A DNA stretch of 64,000 bases. Origin: Arminella tubonensis (GTDB lineage Bacteria; Pseudomonadota; Alphaproteobacteria; Rhizobiales; Rhizobiaceae). This document shows positions 1 through 8,644 of the stretch, piece by piece. The DNA lies in NCBI RefSeq assembly GCF_003240585.1, contig NZ_PCDP01000039.1:1-64000 (forward strand), in the 5' to 3' direction. The notes beneath the pieces were generated by a model. That model ran no database searches and had not been told where the DNA came from. It was given only the letters and a program-made list of their open reading frames with translations. Position 1 is the first letter of the stretch. Every line of letters starts with the position of its first letter. Position numbers and translations under genes: made by a program.

Positions 1-110
1 AAGATTACGAGGACATCGTCGCCCATTGCTGCGACGCATGGAATAAGCTGGTCGCTCAGCCGTGGAAGATCATGTCGATTGGAATGCGTGACTGGGCGCA
101 CCGGTTTTGA
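1..110 (+). CDS. IS630-family transposase, C-terminal fragment (runs off left edge)
   Basis: Only the last 35 codons are inside the window, read from position 3 to a TGA at 108-110. The tail contains DIVAHCCDAWNKL and ends MRDWAHRF, a C-terminus I recognise from rhizobial IS630/Tc1-mariner-type DDE transposases. The catalytic part lies outside the window, so whether the copy is intact cannot be judged. IS630 elements insert at TA; the element end probably lies just right of the stop, near 110-130, but I cannot define the terminal repeat with one end only. It marks the left part of the window as an insertion-prone region. Confidence 0.75.
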   Translation, partial: DYEDIVAHCCDAWNKLVAQPWKIMSIGMRDWAHRF

Positions 111-183
111 TTAGCGCTCGTTGGTATTAGGTATGACCTTTCCGTGTCGTCCGGATCCCCCGGCGTCGTTGCAGGTATAAAAG

Positions 184-543
184 ATGATAATCAAACTCAA
201 GCGGACATACGATGAGAAAGGTGCCGAAGACGGCTACCGGATCCTTGTCGACAGGCTGTGGCCCCGCGGTCTTCGCAAGTCGGAGGCGAACTTCGATGTG
301 TGGATCAAGGACGCTGCCCCGAGCACGTAGCTTCGCAAGTGGTTTGATCACGACCCTCAAAAGTGGGACGAATTCAGGCAAAGGTACAATGCCGAACTGG
401 CCGGAAGCGAAGGCTTTTCGAAGTTGTCGGCCCTGGCCGATCGCTATCCAGTCTTGACGCTCTTGTCGGCCAGTAGAGCGACCGAATACACGCATTCGAT
501 CGTTCTCAAAGATGCGCTGCTCGCAGCGAAGACTGCTGACTAG
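184..543 (+). pseudogene. DUF488 (YeaO-like) protein gene interrupted by one in-frame TAG
   Basis: Reading from ATG 184 gives a normal DUF488 protein: IKLKRTYDEKGAEDGYRILV, then DRLWPRGL, then DVWIKDAAPST. A TAG stands at 328-330 (codon 49), after which the same frame continues with LRKWFDHDPQKWDEF to a TAG at 541. Family members have S-x-E-L-R-K-W-F here, so one G-to-T change turned the Glu codon GAG into TAG. The frame is otherwise open for about 119 codons, the usual length for the family, which suggests a recent loss. Function of DUF488 is not established. It lies next to a transposase end. Confidence 0.8.
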
Positions 544-676
544 GCAGCCTTTGGCCATCCTCTATTCAGAATTCCGGCGTTCAAGGAATGCGGCCATGGC
601 CCATCTCCTGCCTGTTCGTGCAGCACGATAGGACCGCTTGCCTTGATGCCGAAACTGGCTGCAATTGCGGTATCTT

Positions 677-688
677 TGTCCGTTTTTT
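677..688 (+). promoter_or_regulatory. Shared 12-mer upstream of the ilvB-like gene
   Basis: TGTCCGTTTTTT occurs here, about 100 bases before the ilvB-like start, and again at 4315-4326, about 120 bases before the mug start on the same strand. Each copy is followed by an AT-rich stretch (ATAACATT and GATAATAATT). This may be a shared regulatory element or chance in AT-rich DNA. Confidence 0.2.
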
Positions 689-786
689 CAATAACATTCC
701 AATTTCGGACGAGCAAGGCCCCCACTATATATTGGCCAAGACCTGAACGAGCCCGGTGGCTCGAGCCGCAACAGCTGGAGAGATCC

Positions 787-2589
787 ATGGAATCCCGTCA
801 CATACCTTCGACCGCTTCCCCGACAACATTCGAGGAGATGACCGGCGCGGAAATGGTCGTCCGTGCATTGGTCGATCAAGGTGTCGATACTCTCTTCGGG
901 TATCCCGGCGGCGCTGTTCTGCCTATTTACGATGCTTTGATCGAGGAACCTCGCTTGCGCCATATTCTCGTTCGCCACGAACAAGGAGGTGCTCATGCGG
1001 CTGAAGGATATGCACGCTCCAGCGGCAAGCCCGGTGTCGTTCTCGTTACGAGTGGGCCGGGGGCAACCAATACTGTAACCGGGATCGTCGACGCACTGAT
1101 GGATTCAATTCCGATGATCGTTATCACCGGTCAGGTGCCCACGCATCTGATTGGCACGGATGCATTTCAAGAAGCCGACACCATCGGCATCACTCGGTCC
1201 TGCACCAAGCATAGTTACCTCGTCAAGACAATCGAGGACCTCCCTCGTGTCATGCATGAAGCCTTTCGAATAGCGACAACCGGCAGACCGGGGCCGGTCG
1301 TTATCGATATCCCGAAGGATATACAAGTTGCACGTGGTCACTATACCGGTCTGCAGAATTCTCCCCCTTTTCACGTCTACGAACCACAGATCAAGGGCGA
1401 CCCGTCCAGCATCGCAGAAGCGGTCAGGTTGTTGTCAGAAGCGCGCCGCCCCATCCTTTATACGGGCGGAGGCATCATCAACTCCGGCCTCAGGGCGAGC
1501 GCCCTACTGAGAGATTTCGCAGCGCTGGTTGGGGCACCCGTCACGTCCACGCTCATGGGTCTTGGAGCTTTTCCCGCCTCCGATCCCAAATGGCTGGGAA
1601 TGCCTGGAATGCACGGCGCGTACGAAGCCAACCATGCGATGCACGACTGCGACGTCATGCTCTGCATAGGCGCTCGCTTCGACGATCGGGTCACCGGTCG
1701 CCTCGATGCGTTTTCGCCGGGTTCCAAGAAGATCCATATTGATATTGATCCATCTTCGATCGGCAAGACAATCGCGGTCGATGTCGGAATCATTGGAGAT
1801 GCCGCTTCCGTCTTGGAGGATCTGATCGCTGCATGGCCTCATCAGGCGCAGAACGGCGAGAATGGAATGCTTGCGCCTTGGTGGCACCAGATCAACATCT
1901 GGAGATCGCGCAAAGGTTTTGGGTACAAGAATTCTTCTACGGTCATCAAACCGCAATACGCTCTGGAAAGATTGCGAGCCCTCACGAGTGAACGGGATGT
2001 CTATGTGACCACGGAGGTAGGCCAGCATCAGATGTGGGCGGCCCAGTTCTTTCATCTGAACGAACCGAACCGCTGGATGACATCCGGAGGACTGGGCACG
2101 ATGGGGTATGGGTTGCCAGCAGCGATTGGCGTTCAATTGGCACATCCAAACAGTCTCGTCATTGACATTGCCGGCGAGGCCTCCGTCCTGATGAACATGC
2201 AGGAGATGTCGACCGCGGCGCAATACAAACTGCCGATCAAGATCTTCATCCTCAACAACGAATACATGGGGATGATCCGGCAATGGCAGGAGCTGTTGCA
2301 CGACGAGCGGTACAGTCACTCCTATTCGGAAAGCCTGCCGGATTTCGTTATGCTTGCAAAGGCTTACGGGGCAGTCGGCATTCGTGCCGAGACCCCCGAC
2401 GAGTTGGATGAAAAGATCCTGGAAATGATCAATACGCCCGGGCCAGTCATCTTTGATTGCCGTGTCGAGAAGAGTGAAAATTGCTTCCCGATGATCCCCT
2501 CAGGAAAGCCCCATAATGAGATGATCCTGTCCGATGATGCGGAGAATATCGGCTCGGTGATTACCGGTGCGGGGCGTGCCCTCGTATGA
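787..2589 (+). CDS. ilvB: Acetolactate synthase-like large subunit (ThDP enzyme)
   Basis: Makes 2-acetolactate or 2-aceto-2-hydroxybutyrate from pyruvate in branched-chain amino acid synthesis, or a related ThDP reaction. ATG 787 follows GGAGAG and gives 600 aa, a normal length; upstream in-frame starts would add an unconserved leader. Seen: the activating Glu segment RHEQGGAHAAEGYARSSGKP (about residues 62-81), the substrate segment GTDAFQEAD, and the NN of the ThDP motif in FILNNEYMGM. Odd: the cofactor motif reads GEAS where the family has GDAS, so the metal-binding Asp is Glu. An IlvN-like partner follows 54 bases downstream. The rest of the gene is intact and coding-like. It is probably an accessory paralogue, since rhizobia usually carry ilvIH elsewhere; activity may be altered. 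Confidence 0.85.
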   Translation: MESRHIPSTASPTTFEEMTGAEMVVRALVDQGVDTLFGYPGGAVLPIYDALIEEPRLRHILVRHEQGGAHAAEGYARSSGKPGVVLVTSGPGATNTVTGIVDALMDSIPMIVITGQVPTHLIGTDAFQEADTIGITRSCTKHSYLVKTIEDLPRVMHEAFRIATTGRPGPVVIDIPKDIQVARGHYTGLQNSPPFHVYEPQIKGDPSSIAEAVRLLSEARRPILYTGGGIINSGLRASALLRDFAALVGAPVTSTLMGLGAFPASDPKWLGMPGMHGAYEANHAMHDCDVMLCIGARFDDRVTGRLDAFSPGSKKIHIDIDPSSIGKTIAVDVGIIGDAASVLEDLIAAWPHQAQNGENGMLAPWWHQINIWRSRKGFGYKNSSTVIKPQYALERLRALTSERDVYVTTEVGQHQMWAAQFFHLNEPNRWMTSGGLGTMGYGLPAAIGVQLAHPNSLVIDIAGEASVLMNMQEMSTAAQYKLPIKIFILNNEYMGMIRQWQELLHDERYSHSYSESLPDFVMLAKAYGAVGIRAETPDELDEKILEMINTPGPVIFDCRVEKSENCFPMIPSGKPHNEMILSDDAENIGSVITGAGRALV

Positions 2590-2643
2590 CGGAACGTTCT
2601 TTAGCATTGCCAGTCACCACGCGACTTATTTTGAGGTTTCCTT

Positions 2644-3009
2644 GTGAATAGTGCTGTCGAGACTGGGATCAAGTCGACAGGCGACGCCGCGGCTCCTGGT
2701 GGAGTGCGGCGTGCCAGTTTTGCTGTCATCGTCGATAACGAGCCCGGCGTATTGCATCGAGTAGTCGGGCTGTTCTCGGCGCGTGGCTACAACATTGAAA
2801 GCTTAGCCGTCGCGGCAACGGATCGCGGCGCGCTGACGAGCCGCATAACGATCGTGACGTCGGGGTCGCCGCAAGTTCTTGCCCAAATCAGAGCTCAGCT
2901 CGCAAAGATGATTTCGGCACGCGAAGTCTTCGTCGTCAGCGACGATCCCCATAGCGCAGAAGGCCAACCTCCGCCGGTTATTGCCATGAGCAAGGGTGAC
3001 GCTCTTTGA
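2644..3009 (+). CDS. ilvN: Short acetolactate synthase regulatory subunit (ACT domain only)
   Basis: GTG 2644 lies behind GAGG-type ribosome-binding bases. The 121-aa protein has an ACT domain from about residue 24: SFAVIVDNEPGVLHRVVGLF, then GYNIESLAVAATD, then TSRITIV. This matches the N-terminal domain of IlvH/IlvN, which binds the end-product valine or its analogue and stimulates the catalytic subunit. The second domain of the usual rhizobial IlvH (about 190 aa in full) is absent, so the length is closer to enterobacterial IlvN. It is probably co-transcribed with the large subunit just upstream. Confidence 0.8.
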   Translation: MNSAVETGIKSTGDAAAPGGVRRASFAVIVDNEPGVLHRVVGLFSARGYNIESLAVAATDRGALTSRITIVTSGSPQVLAQIRAQLAKMISAREVFVVSDDPHSAEGQPPPVIAMSKGDAL

Positions 3010-3029
3010 ACGGAAGTTAGATCACGGCT

Positions 3030-4052
3030 CTATTGAGCTGTTCTCGATCGATCAGGTTCGTGGCTTGCGGCACGCGTGAATGTGGCAACGGTCGTCTCCG
3101 CAGGACGAAAGCGTTGGCGATACTCGACTGGCGTAACGTTGATACGGCGCATGAACGCACGGCGGAGACCACTTTGATCTGAAAACCCGCACATGCTCGC
3201 AACCCTCTTTAGAGGCGTATCACTTTCCTCAAGCATTCTGCGGGCTGCTTCAACCCTTGTCGTCTCCACATAGTCGCCAGGCGTCATTCCCGTTTCCCGC
3301 TTGAATTGCCGCGCAAAATTCCGGCTACTCATGCCGAGGCGCGCCGCGAGTGTCTCGACAGACAAATCCTCAGAAATATTGTCAATGATCCACTCGTTGA
3401 TATCGCGGATCGGACCAATCTCCGCCACCTGGGCTTCAAGATGCACGCTGAACTGAGATTGGCCACCGGGCCGCTTCAGGAACAGGATAAGTTCCTTCGC
3501 GACCCGTAACGCGACGCTGCGTCCGAAGTCTTCCTCGACAAGGGCAAGGGCCAGATCCATGCTCGCAGTAACGCCAGCGCTTGTATAAACGGGTCCGTCT
3601 TTGACGAATATGGTATTTGGCTCCAGCTTCACCTTTGGAAACATTTCCGCAAGCCGGGAGGTGGAGTTCCAGTGCGTTGTTGCGCGCCGGCCGTTTAACA
3701 ATCCGGCTTTCCCAAGGAGAAACGCACCCGTGCAAATCGAGCCCAGGCGTCGCACGTGATGCGACTCCCGAACTATCCATTGGACCAATTCGCGATGATC
3801 CTCGAACTTCCTTATGCCGGGGCTACCTGCAATCAGAAGCGTATCGAAACCTTCAAGAGATTCCTCAATCGACATATCCGGGAGAAACCGCGTGCCGTTG
3901 AGAGCCGTCACTGGTCCCATGGATAGTCCGACGATCTTGAGAGAATAGGCGGATTCATCCCGCATCAACGTGGCGGCCTCAGAAAACACATCCATCGGGC
4001 CAGCCAAATCCAGCATTTGCACTCCGGGAATGGCAAGAATGGCTATACGCAT
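3030..4052 (-). CDS. glxA: GlxA-family regulator (DJ-1/PfpI domain plus AraC HTH)
   Basis: A 340-aa regulator. Residues about 1-180 form a DJ-1/PfpI-like fold with the nucleophile-elbow segment SICTGAFLLG; residues about 225-325 hold two AraC-type HTH motifs (LSVETLAARLGMSSRNFARQ and LKRVASMCGFSDQSGLRRAF). The family regulates catabolism of amino compounds such as arginine or glycine betaine in other bacteria; the target here is unknown. ATG 4052 is preferred to GTG 4055 because the AGAGGTG ribosome site is better spaced. It is convergent with the ilv pair. A 19-base inverted repeat about 90 bases upstream (4144-4162) may be an operator. Confidence 0.85.
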   Translation of the reverse strand: MRIAILAIPGVQMLDLAGPMDVFSEAATLMRDESAYSLKIVGLSMGPVTALNGTRFLPDMSIEESLEGFDTLLIAGSPGIRKFEDHRELVQWIVRESHHVRRLGSICTGAFLLGKAGLLNGRRATTHWNSTSRLAEMFPKVKLEPNTIFVKDGPVYTSAGVTASMDLALALVEEDFGRSVALRVAKELILFLKRPGGQSQFSVHLEAQVAEIGPIRDINEWIIDNISEDLSVETLAARLGMSSRNFARQFKRETGMTPGDYVETTRVEAARRMLEESDTPLKRVASMCGFSDQSGLRRAFMRRINVTPVEYRQRFRPAETTVATFTRAASHEPDRSRTAQ

Positions 4053-4446
4053 CACTGCACCTCTTGTTTTTGAAGGCGCCGAGATTCTGCACTGATCGCG
4101 CCAAGCCTAGGCAAAACACAACAATCTCAGCCACTCGAACGAGCCAGTATAGACCATACTGGATTGGCCGTAATCTAAATAGAAGTTAAAAAACAGACAT
4201 TCAAAGGGCAATGCCGGACAAGATTCTGACGCCATTTTGGCGATCACGATGACGGCCTGGGCGCTCCAGCCCAACTCAGCAAACGGCAGCAATTGGGTCA
4301 AATATGTCCGTTTTTTATGCGTGATAATAATTGCCACTGACGATAACCCAGTTACTGTCACGTTGATGCCAATGGATGCCCAAACGGCGAGTTCGATTTG
4401 ATGGATCGAGCATTTGCCGACTGACAGAGAAGCCGCAAAGGGCCAA
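4053..4446. other. Intergenic region between divergent glxA and mug genes
   Basis: About 390 bases, AT-rich compared with the neighbouring genes, with no convincing coding frame. It holds the inverted repeat at 4144-4162 and the 12-mer TGTCCGTTTTTT at 4315-4326, so it probably contains the promoters of both flanking genes. Confidence 0.5.
4144..4162. promoter_or_regulatory. Inverted repeat upstream of the GlxA-type regulator
   Basis: CCAGTAT and ATACTGG are perfect 7-base arms around a 5-base spacer. It sits about 92 bases upstream of the regulator start, which fits an operator for the regulator itself or for another factor; no binding protein can be named from sequence. Confidence 0.35.
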
Positions 4447-4992
4447 ATGCAACCAGCTCTGCCGATTTCAGATTCGGACCGCTTGCTCGCCGATATTCTT
4501 TCGCCCGGCCTGTCGGTGTTGTTTTGCGGCCTGAACCCTGGCATGCGAGCTGTTAAAGTGGGTCATCACTTCGATGGTCAGAATAATCGGTTTTGGCAGA
4601 CGCTGTATCTCTCCGGCTTTACGCCTAAACAACTTCGACCTGATGAGGATCGCAGCCTGCTTTCGTATGGATGCGGGCTGACCACTCTGGTCGAACGTGC
4701 CACTCCCGGAGCAACGGATATAGCCATCAAGGAATTTTCTGACTCCTCGCATCTACTTGAGGAAAAGATACAGGAATTCTCTCCGAAGTGGGTAGCTTTT
4801 CTCGGCAAGGATGGGTTTGCCGCTATTTCGCGGCAGAGACATCCGCACTGGGGTGAACAGCAAGAGACTTTCGCCGGCGCAAAAGTCTGGCTATTGCCGA
4901 ACCCGAGTGGGCGGAACCGAGCCTTCACGCTTGGCTCCTTGGTGGCTTCCTATCGGGAGCTGCGCGCGGCGTCGATTTCGAGCGGTGCCTGA
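4447..4992 (+). CDS. mug: G/U mismatch-specific uracil-DNA glycosylase
   Basis: Removes uracil (and ethenocytosine in E. coli) mispaired with guanine in base-excision repair. The 181-aa protein shows the Mug active-site segment FCGLNPGMRA near residue 28, a NRFWQTLYLSGF segment, YGCGLTTLV, and the C-terminal LLPNPSGRNRAF, all as in E. coli Mug. ATG 4447 gives the family length; an upstream TTG at 4414 would add 11 unconserved residues. No operon partner is visible; the copper-ATPase promoter begins about 110 bases downstream. Confidence 0.9.
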   Translation: MQPALPISDSDRLLADILSPGLSVLFCGLNPGMRAVKVGHHFDGQNNRFWQTLYLSGFTPKQLRPDEDRSLLSYGCGLTTLVERATPGATDIAIKEFSDSSHLLEEKIQEFSPKWVAFLGKDGFAAISRQRHPHWGEQQETFAGAKVWLLPNPSGRNRAFTLGSLVASYRELRAASISSGA

Positions 4993-5100
4993 ACTCACCA
5001 ATCACTGGGCGCGTGACGGATCGTCTTCGAAGATGACTTCACTCGCCTGATCAAGAGAAATCCCGTGCGCTTGTCGCGATCAGCGGTCACAATTTTGTTC

Positions 5101-5131
5101 TTGACCTTCTAGTCGCTGGAAGGTTGATAAG
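5101..5131 (+). promoter_or_regulatory. CueR/HmrR-type copper promoter
   Basis: TTGACC (5101-5106) serves as -35 and GATAAG (5126-5131) as -10, separated by 19 bases, the overlong spacer that MerR-family activators untwist. Inside the spacer lies the dyad ACCTTCTAG-tcg-CTGGAAGGT (5104-5124), nearly identical to known CueR/HmrR boxes. The copper ATPase starts 37 bases downstream and the matching MerR regulator is the next gene. Confidence 0.9.
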
Positions 5132-5167
5132 CGTTGGATGGGGGCCTTGATGCCCCGTGGAGTTCCA

Positions 5168-7651
5168 ATGACACTGCATGACGAACACGCCCATCACCAT
5201 GAACGAACGCCTCGCCTTGCAGCCGTGGTGCGCGATCCCGTTTGCGGCATGACTGTCGATCCCAACGCAGGCAAGTCGCTGAACTATGACGGGCGCGTCT
5301 ATCACTTCTGCTCGAAGAGCTGCCATGCCAAGTTCGAGGCGAAACCAGGCGACTATCTGACCGCCAAAGACCCCGTCTGCGGCATGGACGTAGACCGGTC
5401 GTCCACGGCTCATTTTCTGCGTGTTGAAGGCGAGAAATTCTATTTCTGCTCGGCCGGCTGCCAGGCCGAATTCGAAGCAGATCCAGCGGCCTATCGCGCT
5501 GGCGACCAGCCGGTTCCCATCGCCTTGCCGAAGGGCACGCAATATACCTGCCCGATGCACCCCGAAATTATAAGCGACCACCCTGGCGATTGCCCGAAAT
5601 GCGGCATGGCGTTGGAGCCGATGGGCATTCCCGCCGCCGACGAAGGGCCAAACCCCGAACTCGTCGACTTCACACGCCGGCTCTGGGTCAGTGCGGGTCT
5701 TGCCGTTTGCCTGTTGATCCTCAGCATGGGACCGATGCTGGGCATGCCGCTGCGCTCCTGGATCGGCGAACCTCTCGCCACCTGGATCGAACTCCTCTTG
5801 GCAACGCCGGTGGTACTTTGGGCGGCACGACCGTTTTTCCGCCGGGCCTGGAATTCGGTCGTCAACCGAAGCCCGAACATGTGGACGCTGATAGGCGTCG
5901 GCGTCGGCGTTGCCTATCTCTACAGCCTCATTGCGACCCTGCTTCCCGGATTGTTCCCCATGGGTTTTCGCGCCCATGGCGACGCCGTACCCGTCTATTT
6001 CGAAGCCGCGGCAGTGATCGTCGCGCTGATCTTTGTCGGCCAGGTGCTTGAACTCAAGGCACGCGAGCGTACAGGATCGGCAATCCGCGCGCTGCTCGAC
6101 CTTGTTCCTAAGACCACGCGTCGTATCGAGGCGAATGGCAATGAGATCGACGTGCCGGTCGATGCGGTCATGGTCGGCGATCGATTGAGGGTGCGGCCCG
6201 GAGAGCGGGTCCCGGTCGACGGTTCGGTTATCGAGGGTCTGTCGGCCGTCGATGAATCGATGATTTCGGGCGAACCCCTGCCGGTCGACAAGGCGCCGGG
6301 TGCTGCACTCATCGGCGGCACGATCAACCGCAACGGCGCGATGATCATGGTCGCTGAAAAAGTCGGGGCCGATACGATGCTGTCGCGGATCGTCGACATG
6401 GTCGCCAAGGCACAGCGCTCCCGCGCGCCGATCCAGGGCATGGCGGATCGCGTCTCGGCCGTTTTCGTGCCCGCGGTTATCGCAATCGCGATTGCCACTT
6501 TCGCCCTATGGGCCTTGGTCGGACCGCAGCCGCAGCTTGCAAATGGGCTGCTTGCCGCCGTCGCGGTGCTTATTATTGCCTGCCCATGTGCTCTTGGGCT
6601 TGCCACGCCGATGTCCATCATGATCGCGACCGGTCGTGGGGCGCAGGAAGGCGTACTGATCCGGGAGGCCCGGGCGCTGGAGCGCTTTGCCAACGTCGAT
6701 ACGCTGGTGGTCGACAAGACCGGGACGCTGACCGAGGGCAAGCCGGCCTTGACGGATGTACTGCCGGCAGCAGGCGTCGATGAGGGCCAGATGCTGTCGC
6801 TTGCCGCCAGTCTGGAGCGGGGCTCCGAGCATCCGCTTGCCGAGGCGATCGTTACCGGCGCCAAGGTTCGCGGCATCGATTTCCAAGATATCTCGGGCTT
6901 CGAGGCCAAAACCGGCAAGGGCGTTCTCGGTCAGACCCGAGATGCCGCGGTTGCGCTTGGCAATGCTGCCATGATGGCTGATCTCGGGATCGACATCGAT
7001 CCGATGAAGGAAGATATCGCGCGGCTTCGCGGCGACGGCAAAACGGTGATGTTTGTCGGCATCGACGGAAAGCTCGCCGGTATCGTCGCCGTCGCGGATC
7101 GGATCAAGCCGACGACGAAGGCGGTGATCGCGGCACTACGCCGAAGCGGCATCAGGATCATCATGGCAACAGGCGACAATGCCGTGACGGCGCAGGCCGT
7201 TGCAAGGAGCCTCGGCATCGATGAGGTTCGCGCCGACGTGCTGCCGGAAGGCAAGAAGACGCTGATCGAGGAACTGCGGCAGGCAGGCGCCATCGTCGCT
7301 ATGACCGGTGACGGCGTCAATGATGCGCCTGCCCTTGCGGCCGCCGATGTCGGCATTGCCATGGGAACGGGCGCGGACGTTGCGATGGAAAGTGCCGGTA
7401 TCACCTTGGTCAAGGGCGATCTCAACGGCATTCTGCGCGCGCGTCGTCTGTCCGAAGCGACGATCCGCAACATCAAGCAGAACCTCGGCTTCGCATTTGG
7501 CTATAATGCGCTGGGCATTCCGCTTGCGGCGGGCCTCCTCTACCCGGTATTCGGCTTGTTGCTTTCACCGATGATTGCAGCGGCTGCAATGAGCCTTTCC
7601 TCAGTCTCCGTCATTGCCAACGCGTTGCGACTGCGGTTTGAGAAGCTATAG
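5168..7651 (+). CDS. copA: Cu(I)-exporting P1B-type ATPase with YHS domains
   Basis: Pumps Cu(I) from the cytoplasm to the periplasm. ATG 5168 has GTGGAG before it and gives 827 aa. The N-terminus starts with a His-rich stretch, then two Cys-rich YHS/TRASH modules at about residues 22-62 and 66-110 (each beginning DPVCGM), then a heavy-metal-binding module with CPMHPE and CPKCGM at about 127-150. There is no classical HMA (GMxCxxC) domain. The ATPase core has the CPC metal site in ACPCALG (near 470), DKTGTLTEGK (phosphorylated Asp near 515), the HP locus in SEHPLAEAI and GDGVNDAPAL (near 713). It is transcribed from the MerR-type promoter upstream, with the regulator 9 bases downstream. Confidence 0.95.
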   Translation: MTLHDEHAHHHERTPRLAAVVRDPVCGMTVDPNAGKSLNYDGRVYHFCSKSCHAKFEAKPGDYLTAKDPVCGMDVDRSSTAHFLRVEGEKFYFCSAGCQAEFEADPAAYRAGDQPVPIALPKGTQYTCPMHPEIISDHPGDCPKCGMALEPMGIPAADEGPNPELVDFTRRLWVSAGLAVCLLILSMGPMLGMPLRSWIGEPLATWIELLLATPVVLWAARPFFRRAWNSVVNRSPNMWTLIGVGVGVAYLYSLIATLLPGLFPMGFRAHGDAVPVYFEAAAVIVALIFVGQVLELKARERTGSAIRALLDLVPKTTRRIEANGNEIDVPVDAVMVGDRLRVRPGERVPVDGSVIEGLSAVDESMISGEPLPVDKAPGAALIGGTINRNGAMIMVAEKVGADTMLSRIVDMVAKAQRSRAPIQGMADRVSAVFVPAVIAIAIATFALWALVGPQPQLANGLLAAVAVLIIACPCALGLATPMSIMIATGRGAQEGVLIREARALERFANVDTLVVDKTGTLTEGKPALTDVLPAAGVDEGQMLSLAASLERGSEHPLAEAIVTGAKVRGIDFQDISGFEAKTGKGVLGQTRDAAVALGNAAMMADLGIDIDPMKEDIARLRGDGKTVMFVGIDGKLAGIVAVADRIKPTTKAVIAALRRSGIRIIMATGDNAVTAQAVARSLGIDEVRADVLPEGKKTLIEELRQAGAIVAMTGDGVNDAPALAAADVGIAMGTGADVAMESAGITLVKGDLNGILRARRLSEATIRNIKQNLGFAFGYNALGIPLAAGLLYPVFGLLLSPMIAAAAMSLSSVSVIANALRLRFEKL

Positions 7652-7660
7652 GAGAAGACG

Positions 7661-8056
7661 ATGAATATCGGCGAAGCCTCTGATCGGTCCGGCCTGCCCG
7701 CCAAAACCATCCGCTATTATGAGGAGATCGGCCTGATACGTACCGATCGTGGAGGCAACGGCTATCGTGACTACGGAGCCAAGGATGTGCACAAGCTGCG
7801 CTTTCTCCAGCGCTCGCGGGGTCTAGGCTTTTCGGTCGAGGAATGCCGGCAATTGCTGGCGCTCTACGAGGACAAGCGCCGGGCCAGCGCAGATGTGAGG
7901 GAGATTGCCTCCTCCAAGCTCACGGAGATCGACCGCAAGATCCGTGAGTTGACAGAACTCAAGCACACGCTTGAGCATCTGGTCCATGCCTGCCACGGCA
8001 ACGACCGTCCCGACTGTCCCATCCTCGAGGAACTGGCGGAAGGGACGGCCGCCTAG
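7661..8056 (+). CDS. hmrR: MerR-family Cu(I)-responsive activator (CueR/HmrR)
   Basis: A 131-aa activator. Residues 1-70 form the MerR winged HTH (IGEASDRSGLPAKTIRYYEE), followed by the dimerisation helix, and the metal loop has C111 and C119 in the C-x7-C spacing of copper sensors (CHGNDRPDC). S76 occupies the position typical of monovalent-metal sensors. The start is 9 bases after the ATPase stop, so both genes share one transcript and the regulator is probably autoactivated through the promoter at 5101-5131. Confidence 0.93.
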   Translation: MNIGEASDRSGLPAKTIRYYEEIGLIRTDRGGNGYRDYGAKDVHKLRFLQRSRGLGFSVEECRQLLALYEDKRRASADVREIASSKLTEIDRKIRELTELKHTLEHLVHACHGNDRPDCPILEELAEGTAA

Positions 8057-8061
8057 CCGCC

Positions 8062-8550
8062 TTACCAGACCCCGACGTGCAGGGCTGCCGCTTCTTCGGA
8101 AAGCACCGGACCAATGACCTCGACCTTGCGCTGACCTGCTTCGAAAACGACGCGGCAGGCCAGGTCCAGCGTTGGGTTTTCCGGATGGTTGCCGGTGATG
8201 TCCTTCAACTGGCTTTCGCTCATCGCATAGACGACGCGACCGACGCCGGCCCAGTAGATTGCACCGGCGCACATGGCGCATGGTTCGGCGGAAATATAGA
8301 TCGTGCAGTCCTTCAGGAAACCCGGCTCGTATTGCTGCGAGGCCCGCGTCATCAGCACGCGCTCTGCGTGACCGGTCATGTCATGCAGCGGATTATAGGC
8401 ATTTTCTTGTTCCATCAGCACCGTTCCATCGGGGCCGACAAGGATGGCTCCAAACGGATGATTGCCGTTGCGATGGGCCCGGGCAGCGACCTCGAAGGAT
8501 TGCCGGAGTAGCGTTTCCTCGCCGGGCGTCAGATTGGTGCTGTTCGTCAT
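8062..8550 (-). CDS. Nucleoside/guanine deaminase-like protein (CDA fold)
   Basis: A 162-aa zinc deaminase. The zinc and catalytic motifs are GHAER (His ligand and proton-shuttling Glu) and PCAMCAGAI (two Cys ligands). NHPFGAILV and the long C-terminal half after NHPENPTL fit the guanine deaminase/nucleoside deaminase branch better than tRNA-specific TadA. The substrate cannot be fixed from sequence; guanine, isocytosine-like bases or another aminated heterocycle are all possible. It is convergent with hmrR (5-base gap) and upstream of nothing obvious. Confidence 0.8.
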   Translation of the reverse strand: MTNSTNLTPGEETLLRQSFEVAARAHRNGNHPFGAILVGPDGTVLMEQENAYNPLHDMTGHAERVLMTRASQQYEPGFLKDCTIYISAEPCAMCAGAIYWAGVGRVVYAMSESQLKDITGNHPENPTLDLACRVVFEAGQRKVEVIGPVLSEEAAALHVGVW

Positions 8551-8644
8551 TGCGTCTCTTCCGTGGTTGACTGAGACGCAAATTGGCGCATCGCAACGCA
8601 GCTGACAAGCGTGGAAACCGTCTGGGAAGAGAAGGTTGAGGGGT

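Noticed and set aside
540..788. Minus-strand frame of 82 codons before the ilvB-like gene
   Set aside because: Parts look protein-like, but there is no start with a ribosome site and no family I can name; it overlaps the likely ilvB promoter.
5087..5977. Open frame of 296 codons on the minus strand
   Set aside because: Antisense to the copper ATPase and its promoter; no family resemblance; the plus-strand gene has every ATPase motif.
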